A stretch of 64,000 bases of DNA from Aurelia coerulea. Its lineage: Eukaryota > Cnidaria > Scyphozoa > Semaeostomeae > Ulmaridae. Below the pieces are notes generated by a model. It saw nothing but the letters and a program-made list of their open reading frames with translations. It ran no database searches and was not told where the DNA came from. The translations under genes and the position numbers were made by a program. The stretch is from positions 1,984,001-2,048,000 of the forward strand of contig CM076960.1 in assembly GCA_039566865.1 (NCBI GenBank), written 5' to 3'. Positions within the stretch are counted from its first letter, which is position 1; every line of letters begins with the position of its first letter. This document shows, piece after piece, positions 51,901-60,951 of the stretch.

Positions 51901-54900
51901 AGGGTAGCGACCTGAGATGGCTAGAAACTGAGGAGGAGGCTGTCTACTGAGCAAAACAGATTTGACGATTTAGAACAAACGGACCAGAGTATACTGGGTC
52001 CGAGAACTTATTAAATTAGCCTTAAATGGACATTCCTTATAGTTGATTAAATTTTTCTCTATAAAAACCGTTGTATTTATAAAATTCTTCAGTTGCTCTG
52101 ATGATGGCCTTGTGGCCGAAACTAGTAAGCAGATAACTGAGTAAATGAAAAAAAGCGCAAAAGATCAACTCGATGCCTGCTCTCTGTAGATGTTGTCGAT
52201 CTTCTTCATCGTTCACTTTATGTTAACTAACAGATTTGTACATTCACTTATCAAAAAGGTACCTTTTATGCAAAAAAAGGAATTATGGTTCAATTTTATA
52301 TGTAACAATTTGCAATTTCCTGTAGGTTTACACTTGATTCAGTCAACTTTGTTGTTATTTGCAGAATTCATCATCTTTTTATGAAACTTAACAATATGGT
52401 TACACATGAAATAACATTCAAAACTGCACATTTTTTTCAAAATAACCTGTACAAAAATACAAGGCTAAACTTGGCCTTGTACAGGCCAAGTTTTAGCCTT
52501 GTAGAGGGGATTATGACCTTGTTATGACCTTGTACTAACCTTGGAAGAAAATTACAAGGCTATCAGTAAGATTCCACGCTGCAACAAGTCTAACACAAGG
52601 TTTCCACAAGGCTTCTACAAGGCTAATTAGCATTTTTCAAGCCATTTACAAGGTTACAGCAAGGCTATTCCAGGCTATAACAAGGTTACAAGGCCATAAC
52701 TACAAGGCTTGTACATGGCTATTACATGGCCTTGTATTTTCGTACAGGAAGATAGAAATTGTGGCAGAAATCTACTAACCATTTCTTGCAACAAAATTTG
52801 CAGTCTTGTCCACAATGTCTTATTTTCTGTCAAGGAGAACAATTTAATGACGTCTTCTTTGACTGTGGGGAGTAACAGATACCAATCGTATATTCACAAC
52901 AGTTAGTAAATAAATTTACAAAACTGCTTAGAATGATATGATTGGGAGTAATTTTCAACCAGATACCAGACTGATCATTCATGTATAAGTTTGAAGGTTT
53001 GAAGTAATGTTTTAGGGTTACATTTTTGAAATTCAACTATGATTGTAGTTGTTTTTGCTACTTCATGTTGCATTTTTGCTGCAAGCATCATGGGAGCAAT
53101 CCAACATTATGGCTAACACATGGCTAAACTGAACCCTTTGCAAATTGGGTATTTCTATCGCTTCTTGTCTCCTAGAAACAGAATATTTCTGTGAATTGTT
53201 TTACAAGCAATAAAAACAGAGCATGTTGGTGTAAGGTTTATATGCACAACTCTTTACCTATGCAGTACAAAATCTAACCTGTATTGGATAGTTTGCATCT
53301 ACACCTATTTTCTCTGAATTGAAAATTCTAAAGTTAAATGATTTATTTCACTTCAAGCTACTTATCTTTGTGTATGAATCTGTTCACCTGATTTCTCCTA
53401 CCTTCTTCCATAATTTTTTTGAAACTTTGTCTACTGTTCATCAGTATGATACAAGGCGGGCTCGCAAAGGTGATATTTTTATGACGCGTAAGAATAATTT
53501 GCAATATAGCTTACGATCTATTAAATATGCAGGCGCTAAATCCTGGAACGACATTCCATCCAATATCAAACAATCTACTTCAGTAGTGATTTTCCGTCAT
53601 GATCTGAAATTGCATCTGTTCTCAACTAAGTACCAATCCTGAATACCTTGATAAGATAATTCTTCCTTACATTGATCAATCGAATCACTCGAAGATTTCA
53701 TAAAATGAATAATAAGTTTTTAGCTTAGGGGGTGCTCTCTCCTCGATTAGTCTACCTACTGAGAGAGCTCCTCCTTAAGAAATTCCTTTCCATACGAAAT
53801 TCTATGTACTCTTATTGTAAAATTTGTCATTTTTTGTCATCTGTTGTAATTTGTTATTCTGGTTAATTGTATGTATTTTAGAAAGATTTTTGTATGTAGT
53901 GGAATTTTAAAATTAAACTGAACTGAACTGTTTGCCCACCAAGTGCACAAGATCTAAAATGTCAATGTGATGTTCTGCAGCACAATCAATGTTTCTATAT
54001 TAGAAAAATTGAATTATAGCGTACTGTATCATTTCATTGACCTGTTGTTAAGTGTGCAGATTCCCGACAAGTGTTTTTCTTTTTGAAGTGTGCAGATGTA
54101 GGCAACAGAAATAGGTGAGCAAAACTATACAGATTTTAATTCCAACCAGCTGCAGCTAATATGAAACAATGTTCAAGTATTAAACAATGCAATCACGATT
54201 TGTTCATCAAAAAAGGAGCGGAAAACATTGTTATAGGTTCAAACCATTTCATAAAGATTTGGTGCAGAAAATTTGTTTTCTTCATGCATCGCAAAAATCA
54301 AGTTGGTTCTGCATTAACAAGGGTGAATCTAAGTGCCCATTTTTGGAACATCTTCGGCGCAGTGAAAGAACTCATCTGGTGCTCATTTTGGCACAGAAAG
54401 AGGCCCAAAACAATGGGCAATTAAATGTCTCATTGTACTGTATCATACAATATATGTCAATTGTTCTTTGGTGCACACTCAGTTTGGTACACTTTCCCAA
54501 ATGGGAAATGCTGCCCAATTGGGAAACAAAACATATGACAAAACCACAAAATAGCGCAGAAAACCATACATCAAAGTAACATGCTTTTTACATAGTTTGA
54601 TCCTGCATCCGGAAAAACCTAAACTAGCCACGGCATGGGACATTTTTTTTACCACATGGTTGTTGAAAAGATGGAAACTTGTTGCGTGAGCCTCATCAAA
54701 GTATCCTTGCTACAAGACAAGAAGTGACTTCAAAATTGTTTCAAATTCTTCCAAAACGGGCCCGTGTGCAAGAGAATGGCATTTGCAAAAACAAGAGATG
54801 TCACTGGGCTATTCAAAATAAACGATAGAACAAAAGAAATTTCTCCTTGCACACTGGAGATCTCATTAAAAAGTGCCATACTTTGCAGACTGGAAAATGG

Positions 54901-55101
54901 GCAATGTTCCCCAAAGGAGCAACATTTCAATCAATATTTCAAAAGGATACTCCTTACTTCAGGAGGCGGATAAATAATCCCAATAGATGGCCTGGAAACG
55001 GCATCTGCTTCTTTTTTCCTTTCATTTTCTTCTTGAGTTTTCTGATCTTCTTCTTCAGTTATTTTCACCAAATCTTCTACTTCGAGAGAAACTGGCGGCA
55101 T
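30925..55101 (-). CDS. SF3A1: SF3A1, splicing factor 3A subunit 1 (SAP114/Prp21)
   Basis: Core subunit of the SF3a complex of the U2 snRNP, needed for pre-spliceosome assembly in the nucleus. Eighteen exons: 54951-55101, 52780-52818, 50368-50499, 48932-48987, 48275-48381, 47575-47653, 46414-46494, 44976-45038, 44398-44488, 42787-42858, 41996-42072, 40741-40845, 40180-40498, 37643-37874, 35172-35521, 33576-33877, 31946-32017, 30925-31026. They give 809 residues (human 793). Domains: SURP1 about 45-105 (IIYPPPEVRNIVDKTANF), SURP2 about 162-215 (DIVKLTAQFVAKNGRTF), Prp21-like central region with VDWHDFVVVETVNF, an acidic tract (exon 12), long proline-rich linkers (exons 13, 15, 16), and a ubiquitin-like domain from about 721 ending in KERGGRKK, the tail that in human SF3A1 contacts U1 snRNA stem-loop 4. 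Exon 1 must use donor GTATCC to keep the conserved EVRN; a stronger-looking GTAAGG lies 7 nt upstream. The terminal exon sits alone after a 0.9-kb intron containing a MITE. Confidence 0.96.
31276..31795. mobile_element. Foldback MITE (AGCATAGGTTCC), perfect 9-bp duplication
   Basis: Ends AGCATAGGTTCCAAATCTTT and complement. Target duplication GCTCTTTCG at 31267-31275 and 31796-31804, perfect. SF3A1 intron 17. Same family as 33973-34492, 36069-36592 and 49022-49546. Confidence 0.9.
32068..32335. mobile_element. Single arm of the AACAAGGACA MITE family
   Basis: Begins AACAAGGGCAGATTTTGTAA and contains CAACCAGTAATTCAAAACAA. No second arm. It starts 51 bp from SF3A1 exon 17. Confidence 0.6.
32465..32680. 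repeat. GATTATTTT simple repeat
   Basis: About twenty irregular copies of TGATTATTT(T) in SF3A1 intron 16. Confidence 0.85.
33973..34492. mobile_element. AGCATAGGTTCC-family MITE
   Basis: Slightly diverged ends (AGCACAAGTTCC; GGAATCTATGCT). Flanks TTGTTGTTC and TTGTTGTTG give a 9-bp duplication with one mismatch in a simple TTG context. SF3A1 intron 15. Confidence 0.8.
35652..35942 (+). mobile_element. LINE 3' tail remnant
   Basis: The plus strand encodes YRGAKLWNKPKRENK and TFTQFKSSLKNARSC then a stop, followed by a UTR ending in repeated GAAAAT. Antisense in SF3A1 intron 14. Confidence 0.65.
36069..36592. mobile_element. AGCATAGGTTCC-family MITE
   Basis: Ends AGCATAGGCTCC and GGAGCCTATGCT. 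Flanks CCTGGAGTC and CCTGCAGCC agree at 7 of 9 positions. SF3A1 intron 14. Confidence 0.8.
36980..37575. mobile_element. AACAAGGACA-family MITE, both arms
   Basis: The left arm starts AACAAGGACAGATTTTGTAG and the right arm ends in CTTACAAAATATGTCC. Flanks share GACAAAC. SF3A1 intron 14, 68 bp from exon 14. Confidence 0.75.
37929..38250. mobile_element. GGGGCTCCGTC-family MITE
   Basis: Left end TTAAAGGGGCTCCGTC; right end GACTGAGCCCCCTTGA. SF3A1 intron 13, between exon 14 and the tRNA gene. Confidence 0.75.
38441..38522 (-). tRNA. tRNA-Ser (anticodon UGA)
   Basis: An 82-nt tRNA-Ser fold on the minus strand. The 7-bp acceptor stem pairs GCTGTGA with TCGCAGC, followed by discriminator G. The A-box region GGCCGAGTGG, anticodon loop CTTGAAA (anticodon TGA), a long serine-type variable arm and the B-box GGTTCGAACCC are all present. 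It has no intron and no encoded CCA. It lies in SF3A1 intron 13 (37875-40179) on the gene's own strand, and should be transcribed by RNA polymerase III from its internal promoter. Confidence 0.93.
40960..41310. other. Probable retroelement 3' UTR
   Basis: The AT-rich block ending in ATATGAATAAAAAAG at about 41300 resembles a LINE 3' UTR with a weak poly(A)-like end. No coding sequence identified. SF3A1 intron 11. The adjacent 120-codon minus frame at 41444-41806 has no recognised similarity. Confidence 0.3.
42311..42507. mobile_element. MITE with a 20-bp internal tandem repeat
   Basis: Ends GGAACGCTCTTTGCACAAAA and TTTTGTGCAAACGGCGTTCC, followed inward by ATGACATAAAC and its complement. The core is about five copies of a self-complementary unit, ACATAAACATAGTTTATGTT. 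SF3A1 intron 10. Confidence 0.8.
43653..44222. mobile_element. piggyBac-like MITE, TTAA target
   Basis: Terminal repeat CCCTATCTCACCTGGG at both ends, flanked by TTAA at 43649-43652 and 44223-44226. CCC-start ends and TTAA duplication are piggyBac features. Internal GGTGGATTCCACCCCCC repeats lie next to each terminus. SF3A1 intron 9. Confidence 0.9.
45119..45421 (+). mobile_element. 303-bp MITE (CCTGTACGAAAATACAAGGC), copy 1
   Basis: Ends CCTGTACGAAAATACAAGGC and GCCTTGTATTTTTGTACAGG. The interior is many variants of an 8-10 bp GCCTTGTA/ACCTTGT word. It lies 81 bp upstream of SF3A1 exon 8. Copy 2 at 52446-52748 is in the opposite orientation and differs at roughly five positions. Confidence 0.9.
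45655..45840. repeat. Unclassified short element, GGCGTAGG ends
   Basis: Begins GGCGTAGGGGGAGA and ends TCTCCTACGCC, with inner G-run and C-run facing each other. SF3A1 intron 7. Confidence 0.5.
45943..46245 (+). pseudogene. Retroelement ORF fragment
   Basis: A 100-codon plus-strand frame. The segment RHFKYIAHIYRCPNTS and the later FYRDDWLKIGEL recall the C-terminal zone of RTE/R2-like reverse transcriptases (a conserved GH/AH-I-R motif). No catalytic domain is present. Antisense in SF3A1 intron 7. Tentative. Confidence 0.35.
46816..47439. mobile_element. Foldback MITE, TA target (GAGCCAGAAAAAAG arms)
   Basis: Begins CCGGATGAGCCAGAAAAAAG and ends TTTTTTCTGGCTCACTTGG, with TA at 46814-46815 and 47440-47441. 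Arms are over 200 bp. Partial relatives at 48424-48650 and 6700-6970. SF3A1 intron 6. Confidence 0.8.
47727..47822. repeat. Short inverted repeat
   Basis: GGAACTTTTTACCAAAATGC at left and GCATCCTGGTAAAAAGTTCC at right, 96 bp overall. Small foldback, 74 bp upstream of SF3A1 exon 6. Confidence 0.7.
48424..48650. mobile_element. Half copy of the GAGCCAGAAAAAAG MITE
   Basis: GTGAGCCAGAAAATAGTTGC, then CGAAATTCATAGCA and TTTATGAGCACTG, matches the left arm of 46816-47439. Starts 43 bp upstream of SF3A1 exon 5. Confidence 0.6.
49022..49546. mobile_element. AGCATAGGTTCC MITE with perfect 9-bp duplication
   Basis: Full element. Target duplication CACCATGGA at 49013-49021 and 49547-49555, perfect. 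Inserted in SF3A1 intron 3, so that only 25 nt of original intron remain between the duplication and exon 4 (first base 48987). Confidence 0.92.
50901..51410. mobile_element. MITE, TTAAAGACTCTGCGCTAACC ends
   Basis: 25-bp perfect terminal inverted repeats at 50901-50925 and 51386-51410. TTAA sits at both outer edges and could be either repeat or target duplication. SF3A1 intron 2. Confidence 0.8.
51590..51880. repeat. CAACAA simple sequence with ~90-bp duplication
   Basis: ACGTGAAACCAAACGACCAA and its diverged copy ACGTGAAATCAAACGACATA each precede a (CAA)n tract. The chance frame on the minus strand is leucine-rich low-complexity. SF3A1 intron 2. Confidence 0.7.
52446..52748 (-). mobile_element. 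303-bp MITE (CCTGTACGAAAATACAAGGC), copy 2, inverted
   Basis: Reverse complement of 45119-45421 with roughly five differences by eye. Begins 31 nt inside SF3A1 intron 2, next to exon 2. Confidence 0.9.
53250..53935 (+). mobile_element. LINE 3' fragment
   Basis: The plus-strand frame 53319-53642 encodes a CR1/Jockey-type reverse transcriptase C-terminus (LLIFVYESVHLISPTFF, then RSIKYAGAKSWNDIPSNIK). The 3' UTR ends in a CTGAA repeat at about 53930. No catalytic core. Antisense in SF3A1 intron 1. Confidence 0.7.
54100..54950. other. SF3A1 intron 1, unassigned repeat-like part
   Basis: Overlapping plus frames (54161-54424, 54187-54579) and a phrase TTTCCCAAATGGGAAATG then CCCAATTGGGAAAC suggest a foldback relic. 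No domain recognised. Confidence 0.3.
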
Positions 55102-55198
55102 TTCGAATCCAACCTAAATATCAAGGCCTAAAGGCTGCAGGCTGCACGTTTTTTCGTTGTTGAATTGAATGGCCTAGCTACAGCAGAAAATGTATCAC

Positions 55199-55210
55199 TG
55201 CGCGTGCGCA
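55199..55210 (-). promoter_or_regulatory. NRF1-type site in the SF3A1 promoter
   Basis: The minus strand reads TGCGCACGCGCA, an exact fit to the NRF1 consensus YGCGCAYGCGCR. It lies 98 bp upstream of the SF3A1 start codon in locally GC-richer sequence. NRF1 sites are common in promoters of housekeeping genes. Binding in this species is inferred. Confidence 0.6.
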
Positions 55211-55765
55211 CTGCAATCGAGGCAAAAAGCTTTTTCGCATTGCATTGCATTGCATGGGCAATATGACAACTTTGCAAGATGAGACTTACGCCCTGCTTAT
55301 CTTTTGGGTCTAAAATTGCGTCATGGTTCGCAGATGAGCCTTCTTATCGACAAAGGGCTTTTGCTTGCCATTGATATTGTAACCAGGAATAAGAAATGCA
55401 CATTAGGGCAAGAAGCTACCAATTTTTTGCAGTCAAAACTTGATACTTACAAACGCAATGCCATACCTGCACACGAACCGTAATCTACCAACTAACTGTT
55501 ATTCTAGAAACAAAATTTTAGAGTTTCTTAATTGTTCTTGAACGTAGTACTAGAGTTTCTTAAATTTGTGGTCATCGTAGTACTAGTTTCTTATAAACCA
55601 GTTTCTTATCAAGAAAAACGTGTAACTCTTTGTGTCCCTCTGGTAATGAAATCACAGTACATTTTTGGCAGTACCCTGGTAGACTTTTGGCATTTCGCAC
55701 AACTAGGGTGAGTGTGTGGGTGTGTAGTAGCGATTACTTACTAAGGGCTCAAGCTTACTTCTCCT

Positions 55766-56779
55766 TTGAAGTTGGTATACAGTTACCTAACTAATCGAAA
55801 ACAGAGAGTGAAAGTAGGCTCAGCATACAGCACTTTTCAAAGCATTTCCACAGGCGTTCCACAAGGGTCTGTACTTGGACCTCTGCTTTTCAATATCTTC
55901 ATAAACGATCTGTTCTTCACAGATTTGGAATCTGAGATATGCAATTTTGCTGACGATACAACAATTTATGCATGTGACACATCTGTAGATGCTGTCATAA
56001 TAAAATTAGAGGACGATTTAAAAAAGCTCCGAGATTGGTTTAAAAATAATGGAATGTGTTGTGCCAATCCAGCGAAATTTCAAATGATGTTTTTAGGTCT
56101 CAAGAGTGACAACTCGTTTTGCCTCAACATCGGTGGACAACAAATAAAGCAGAGCGAGCGGGTAAAGCTCCTCGGCGTACAAATCGATAACTCTTTAACA
56201 TTTGACGCCCACGTCAAGGAGTTATGTCGAAAAATAAACCAAAAATTATGTGCGTTCTCAAGAATAAGACCATTCCTCGATGAAGAGAAAGCTAAAATGC
56301 TACTAACATCAATTGTCATGTCAAACTTTTCATATCGTCCCTTGATATGGCTATTTTGTAGCCAAACTGCTAACAAAGATATAAATAGGACAAATAAACG
56401 TGCCTTGAGGGTTTTGTACGGAGATTATGACTCATCATTTGACCAACTTTTAGCCAGGGCTGAAAGCGTTACAGTTCACCAGAAGAATCTGCAAAGTCTT
56501 ATGATAGAAATTTATAAGACCATGAACCATCTTAACCCTTCATATATTTGGGAGTTCTTTGTTAAAAAGGATATACCTTACAATCTCCGCACCAAAGAGC
56601 TATGCAGGCTTCCATCAGCACAGTCACATCGATATGGACTAAAATCTCTTTCGTTTAGAGGTAGTCTCCTGTGGAACACTCTAGATGATGAACTAAAGAG
56701 AGCTGATAACTTGAGAAGTTTTAAAAGGGGGATCAAAGAATGGGATGGCAAAAGATGTAAATGTTTAATTTGTAAATAG
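55766..56779 (+). mobile_element. 5'-truncated CR1/Jockey-like LINE reverse transcriptase
   Basis: A 338-codon uninterrupted frame (no ATG; the first codon is TTG) covering the RT palm from motif B onward. STGVPQGSVLGPLLFNIFIN is followed by the catalytic FADD box at residues 61-64, the thumb, and the usual C-terminal end (HRYGLKSLSFRGSLLWNTL). Endonuclease and the N-terminal RT are missing, so it is dead-on-arrival, although the open frame implies a fairly recent insertion. A 3' microsatellite (AATAATAATATGATGATGAT) follows at 56826. Confidence 0.85.
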
Positions 56780-56859
56780 TTGATTTAAATTAGTTTTTAG
56801 TAACTATGTACATATCAACTTTAAATAATAATAATATGATGATGATAATACCTGCGAAC

Positions 56860-57761
56860 AGTTTTCGAATACTGGTTCTGAAAGTCTCAAGTACTGGCTT
56901 CTTATAACTTGGTTCTTGTAAAAAAATGATTTTATCTCTGCTGGAACTTTGCATTAACGAAACGGTGTAAATCTTTATTATAAGATTGGACTCTTACTGG
57001 TGTGACGAACATGGATGTCTAAAATTGCCTTGAAAAAATGCGTTGCTGTACCGAAGATGAAAGAAGCGCTGGTTCACTCTGCTTTGACAACGTCATGAAA
57101 ATGGATCAATTTTAATATATATTATTTCATAAGTTCGATAACCTTTACAAAAAGAAAGCTCCGAAACAGAGATTTTTGAAACGGCGACTTATTACCACTC
57201 TTGCTCGAAAATGACAAAACTTCAACATGCATGTATTTTAGGTTGTAGTGAACATATCTTTGTTACAATGTGAATGGAAAATGGACTGCGTTTTCATTCA
57301 CGAGCAAAAACCGCTTGAAGTGGACTGAGAGGCATCAAGACTGCGTTTACACAAAACCGTCACACTCTTAAAACGGGGAAAATTTGAGGGTACGAATCTT
57401 TTTAAATCTCCGCGACATTTTGACGATAAAGAAATTAATCAAGGCCTAAAGAACAATCAGCTCTATTTAAAAGTTCTAGTGTTCAGTTCAAACGATGCTG
57501 CTTTAAAACTGTGTCGACGGACAAGAGTTTCATTTCGGCAATCGTTAGAATCAAAGGGACCCTTTGGGTAACTCACGAGAACTTTTCCTGGCAAGGAAAG
57601 ATAAAAACTAAAAAATGTGAATGTAGTCTAACTATGTTATTACAATAAGCTTTTCAGCAATAAAGATCTTAAACGAAGATATTTGCGGAGAGATATAAGC
57701 ATTGTAGCGTAAATAATCATCAAGCAGAATGTATTCCTAAATTTACTCCGTGGGACCATGT
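56860..57761. other. FICD 3' flank
   Basis: AT-rich sequence between the LINE and the FICD stop codon. TTCTTATAA phrases near 55580 and 56900 suggest the LINE landed in a CATATAAGAA-family element. No gene seen. Confidence 0.35.
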
Positions 57762-60700
57762 TTACTCCTTTCTCCGACATTTTCTTGATTTAAAATACAA
57801 GCATTTACTATGTTGTGCGGGATTAATACAAACAGCTTCTTGCAAATCCTCATTATTATCATGTCTCATATCAGCATATGTCGTTAATGTTTCTGTATTT
57901 AATATCTTATGAGTGTCAATGATCCTTCTATATTTCGATTTCCTCGGATATATTGTAACTGCAGATAAATACTCATCGAGAGAGTTTTCAGTACAACGTG
58001 CAACAAACCTTATAAAAGGCCTCACATCACCGAGGTTCCCCTGCTGTAAGTAGCCATAGTATTCAAAACGCTGTTCTTTTTGTACAATAACCGGGGGATA
58101 ACCTGCTTGCATAAGGAATAAATTCATCAGTAAACGCGAAGTCCTGCCGTTGCCGTCAGTAAACGGGTGTATATGAACAAGTTTGAAGTGCGCAAGCGCA
58201 GCTAACTCTATCGGATGAAGGAGGTCAGACTCTCTTGAGTACAACCAATCATCGAAGTCGTCCATTAGTCTTTCTACATCGGTTGGAGAAGGCGGCACAT
58301 GGTCACCGACATAGACTTGTGTTTTCCGAAAGAGGCCAGCCTCCAACGGATCCACATGTCCCATCACTCTACGATGAATTTCTACTATGTCTTCGACACC
58401 AATATTTCCAATTCTTGGCAATAATGTGTTATTCATATACTTTAATGCAGCATTTAGCCCTATAACCTCATTGTGTTCCAATACAGATTTTCCACCAATG
58501 GCTATCCCGCTTTCAACAATCGCTCTTGTCATAGACAATGTCATTGTGTTTCCTTCAATAGCATTTGAATGATATATATGTCGGTAATACGCTTCCATTT
58601 TCGCCCTCTGTAAAGCAGCATTCCCTTCTGGGATTTGCATCAATGTTTCTCGTTTCATTTCGATCCTCCGCAGCATCTCAATATCGCGTTGTTTCACAAG
58701 CGGTAACGTCCGAAGCCGGTTTTCCATTGCTTTGATATGACCCGGATTGAAAACGAGCGCCAACGCATAATGGTGCTCCGCATCTACAACGTCATCCTCC
58801 TCCACAGCTTCGCCATAATCATTCAATACGTCTGGATGGTGAGGGCTTAATGCTTTGCATTGTTTCAACAGTTTGTATGCTTTCTCCTTTCGACCAAGAG
58901 CTTTCATCTGAGCAGCAAGTTTTAATGCAGCATTTGCTTCAGGATGAAGAACTGAAAGACAAATAAACAGAAAGTTTATCAAATCATGACAATTAATCAA
59001 ACTGTTGAGCCCAATCCATAACAGGAAATTTTTGTGTTTCAAGAGGGGATATGTAACATCCAGCACCTTTGGCAGTCACATACATATGAAGCTTAGCACG
59101 GCATAGAGCTTGTCATAAGCCATAAGAGTTTATTCACCAAGTATGATACTTTTGACTATGGAAGATCCAAAATTTAAGACCGATTGTCAATCATGATCCT
59201 TTGTCCCTCCTTTGTGCACAAAATGAAAAGCAAAACAAAGAGAATTTAGGCCAAAAACAACTTTTAGATAACACAAAATTCAACTTTTGGTGCCAGGAGG
59301 GATCATGGTTAGCTATGGATCTTTAGGCTTTTTAAAATATTGTAACACATTATCAGAAATCAAGAGGAGAATAAAGCAGAGGAGGGTGCCAAGGCTCTGG
59401 CTCTGGAGCTGGGCCAGAGGCACAGGCCACATCATTGGCCCTTTTCGTATTCCTTTCGCTAGCTCCAGGCCGCTCTGGCCCACTCTCACAATTCAATAGA
59501 GAAATGTCAAACTGCAAGATACCTTTTCAAGAACTGCCAGAACAATATTTGGTGTTTATATCTATTATGCTTTATCATTAATAGGCTTTAGTATTAGATT
59601 CATTTCAAGAAAGCATGGAAGGAACATTTTAATGATTAAACTTTCTGTAATTTAATTATGGACCAACTTTTAAATTATATGACATTCAAAAGGATACTGA
59701 CAAATTTCAATATTCCTCAATGAATTGTTTTTGCCTTTTTAAAAATTACATCTGATTGAATTACCCTGTGAAAAAAGGTCTTATTAAAGGGACTGGGTCA
59801 CGTAAAGTAAACAAACTTCTTTCGAAACAACGATTTTCCGGATTTTTTTGACAGGCCATATCACACAGATTTTCTACTATTTTTCTCAAAATGAAAGTGC
59901 TATTTTCAAGATGAACTCTTGAACTTTAGAGAGAAACAAACGAAACAAGCATATGTTGTAAGATTGCAAAGATATTGATGGATTTTTAGAAGTAACTTTA
60001 TTGTGGATTCACCCCATCCACCAAAATCTGTGCAGAACACAATGGGTGCGTGCCGGCGCGTGCGGGCAACAATATAGATTATAAAGATAACAGATTTGTT
60101 TACAGTTACGTGACCCAGCCCCTTTAATAATAGTTATTATTATCAGTAACAAATGAACACCCCTTGAAAATCAGCTGTGCTGGAAGGAGAACAATCCCTA
60201 TTCACCCAGAGATGTTTGTCAGCTTGATGAGATGTGCTAAAGTAGGGCAATTTTCGCCGAGACCTCGGGTGTGCAAGAAGGGTGCTCTATTGTTTATCTA
60301 TTGTCTGTTTTGAATACCCTACTGTTTTTCTTGGGTGTACAAGTGCCACACTACGGGATGTGCTGCGCTTAATCAATCAATCTTAGTACATACAACCATG
60401 TAAATTTCCTAATTTTTTAGCAATGTTTTTTTAGTTCTTAGTGTTGTAATGTGTTTAGTTGTAGAGATTCGTGTTGAATTGTATTTAGGATTGATTGATA
60501 ATGAATGAAACTGAACTGGGGAATTGCATTGCATGGACATCATGATGGCAGATCATCTACAAATCTTTACAATGTTATTCTCCATAAAGGCTAAGCCTAT
60601 GACGGAGATCATCTTACCAGTAGTGCCTACTCCTGTCTCCCGTCTTTCTAATTCAGTTGAAGCAGAGTTGACGTTGAAAGTTTTACTTCCTTTGAACGGA

Positions 60701-60951
60701 ATAATTCCATGAAGATGTTGTGGTTGCTGATTTAACAACGATACAATCAAAGCATTTTGACCGGGCCTATCTCTCCCATAACCAAACATCCCTCCATATT
60801 TGTCACGTAAATTTTTCAGCAAAGATGTGAAATCCATTTTGTTGGAGGAACTCGCGATCATGAAGCCAATAATCGTTGAGAAAACACACGAAATGGCGAT
60901 CGTTATGATCGAGTTCTTTGGACCGGAAGAGTTTCCTAGCTCCATTTTCAT
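57762..60951 (-). CDS. FICD: FICD, Fic-domain protein adenylyltransferase (HYPE)
   Basis: ER-resident type II membrane enzyme that AMPylates and de-AMPylates the chaperone BiP. Two exons, 60618-60951 and 57762-58951, joined G|TT in phase; 507 residues against 458 in human. Start MKMELGN is the first Met; a second Met is two codons later. Residues about 14-35 form one hydrophobic signal anchor (TIAISCVFSTIIGFMIAS). Two TPR repeats lie at about 114-185. The inhibitory helix motif SNAIEGN is at 240-246, with regulatory Glu244 (equivalent to human Glu234). The Fic catalytic motif HPFTDGNGRTSR is at 373-384, with catalytic His373. All key residues are present, so both activities are expected. The C-terminus runs about 50 residues beyond the Fic core and is basic, with no KDEL; I do not recognise the tail. 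Intron 1 (58952-60617) holds a MITE at 59784-60127. Confidence 0.96.
59784..60127. mobile_element. MITE in FICD intron 1 (GGGGCTCCGTC relative)
   Basis: Ends TTAAAGGGACTGGGTCACGT and ACGTGACCCAGCCCCTTTAA. The interior is diverged but keeps TATCACACAGATTTTCTA and GGATTTTTAGAAGTAAC. Divergent subfamily. Confidence 0.7.
60180..60520 (+). mobile_element. Possible LINE 3' UTR
   Basis: AT-rich tail ending in AATGAATGAAACTGAACTG, like the end of the LINE fragment at 53250-53935. No ORF remains. FICD intron 1, close to exon 1. Confidence 0.35.

Noticed and set aside
54161..54579. Two overlapping plus-strand ORFs
   Set aside because: Antisense to SF3A1 intron 1, no domain, and near a foldback-like phrase; probably transposon debris.
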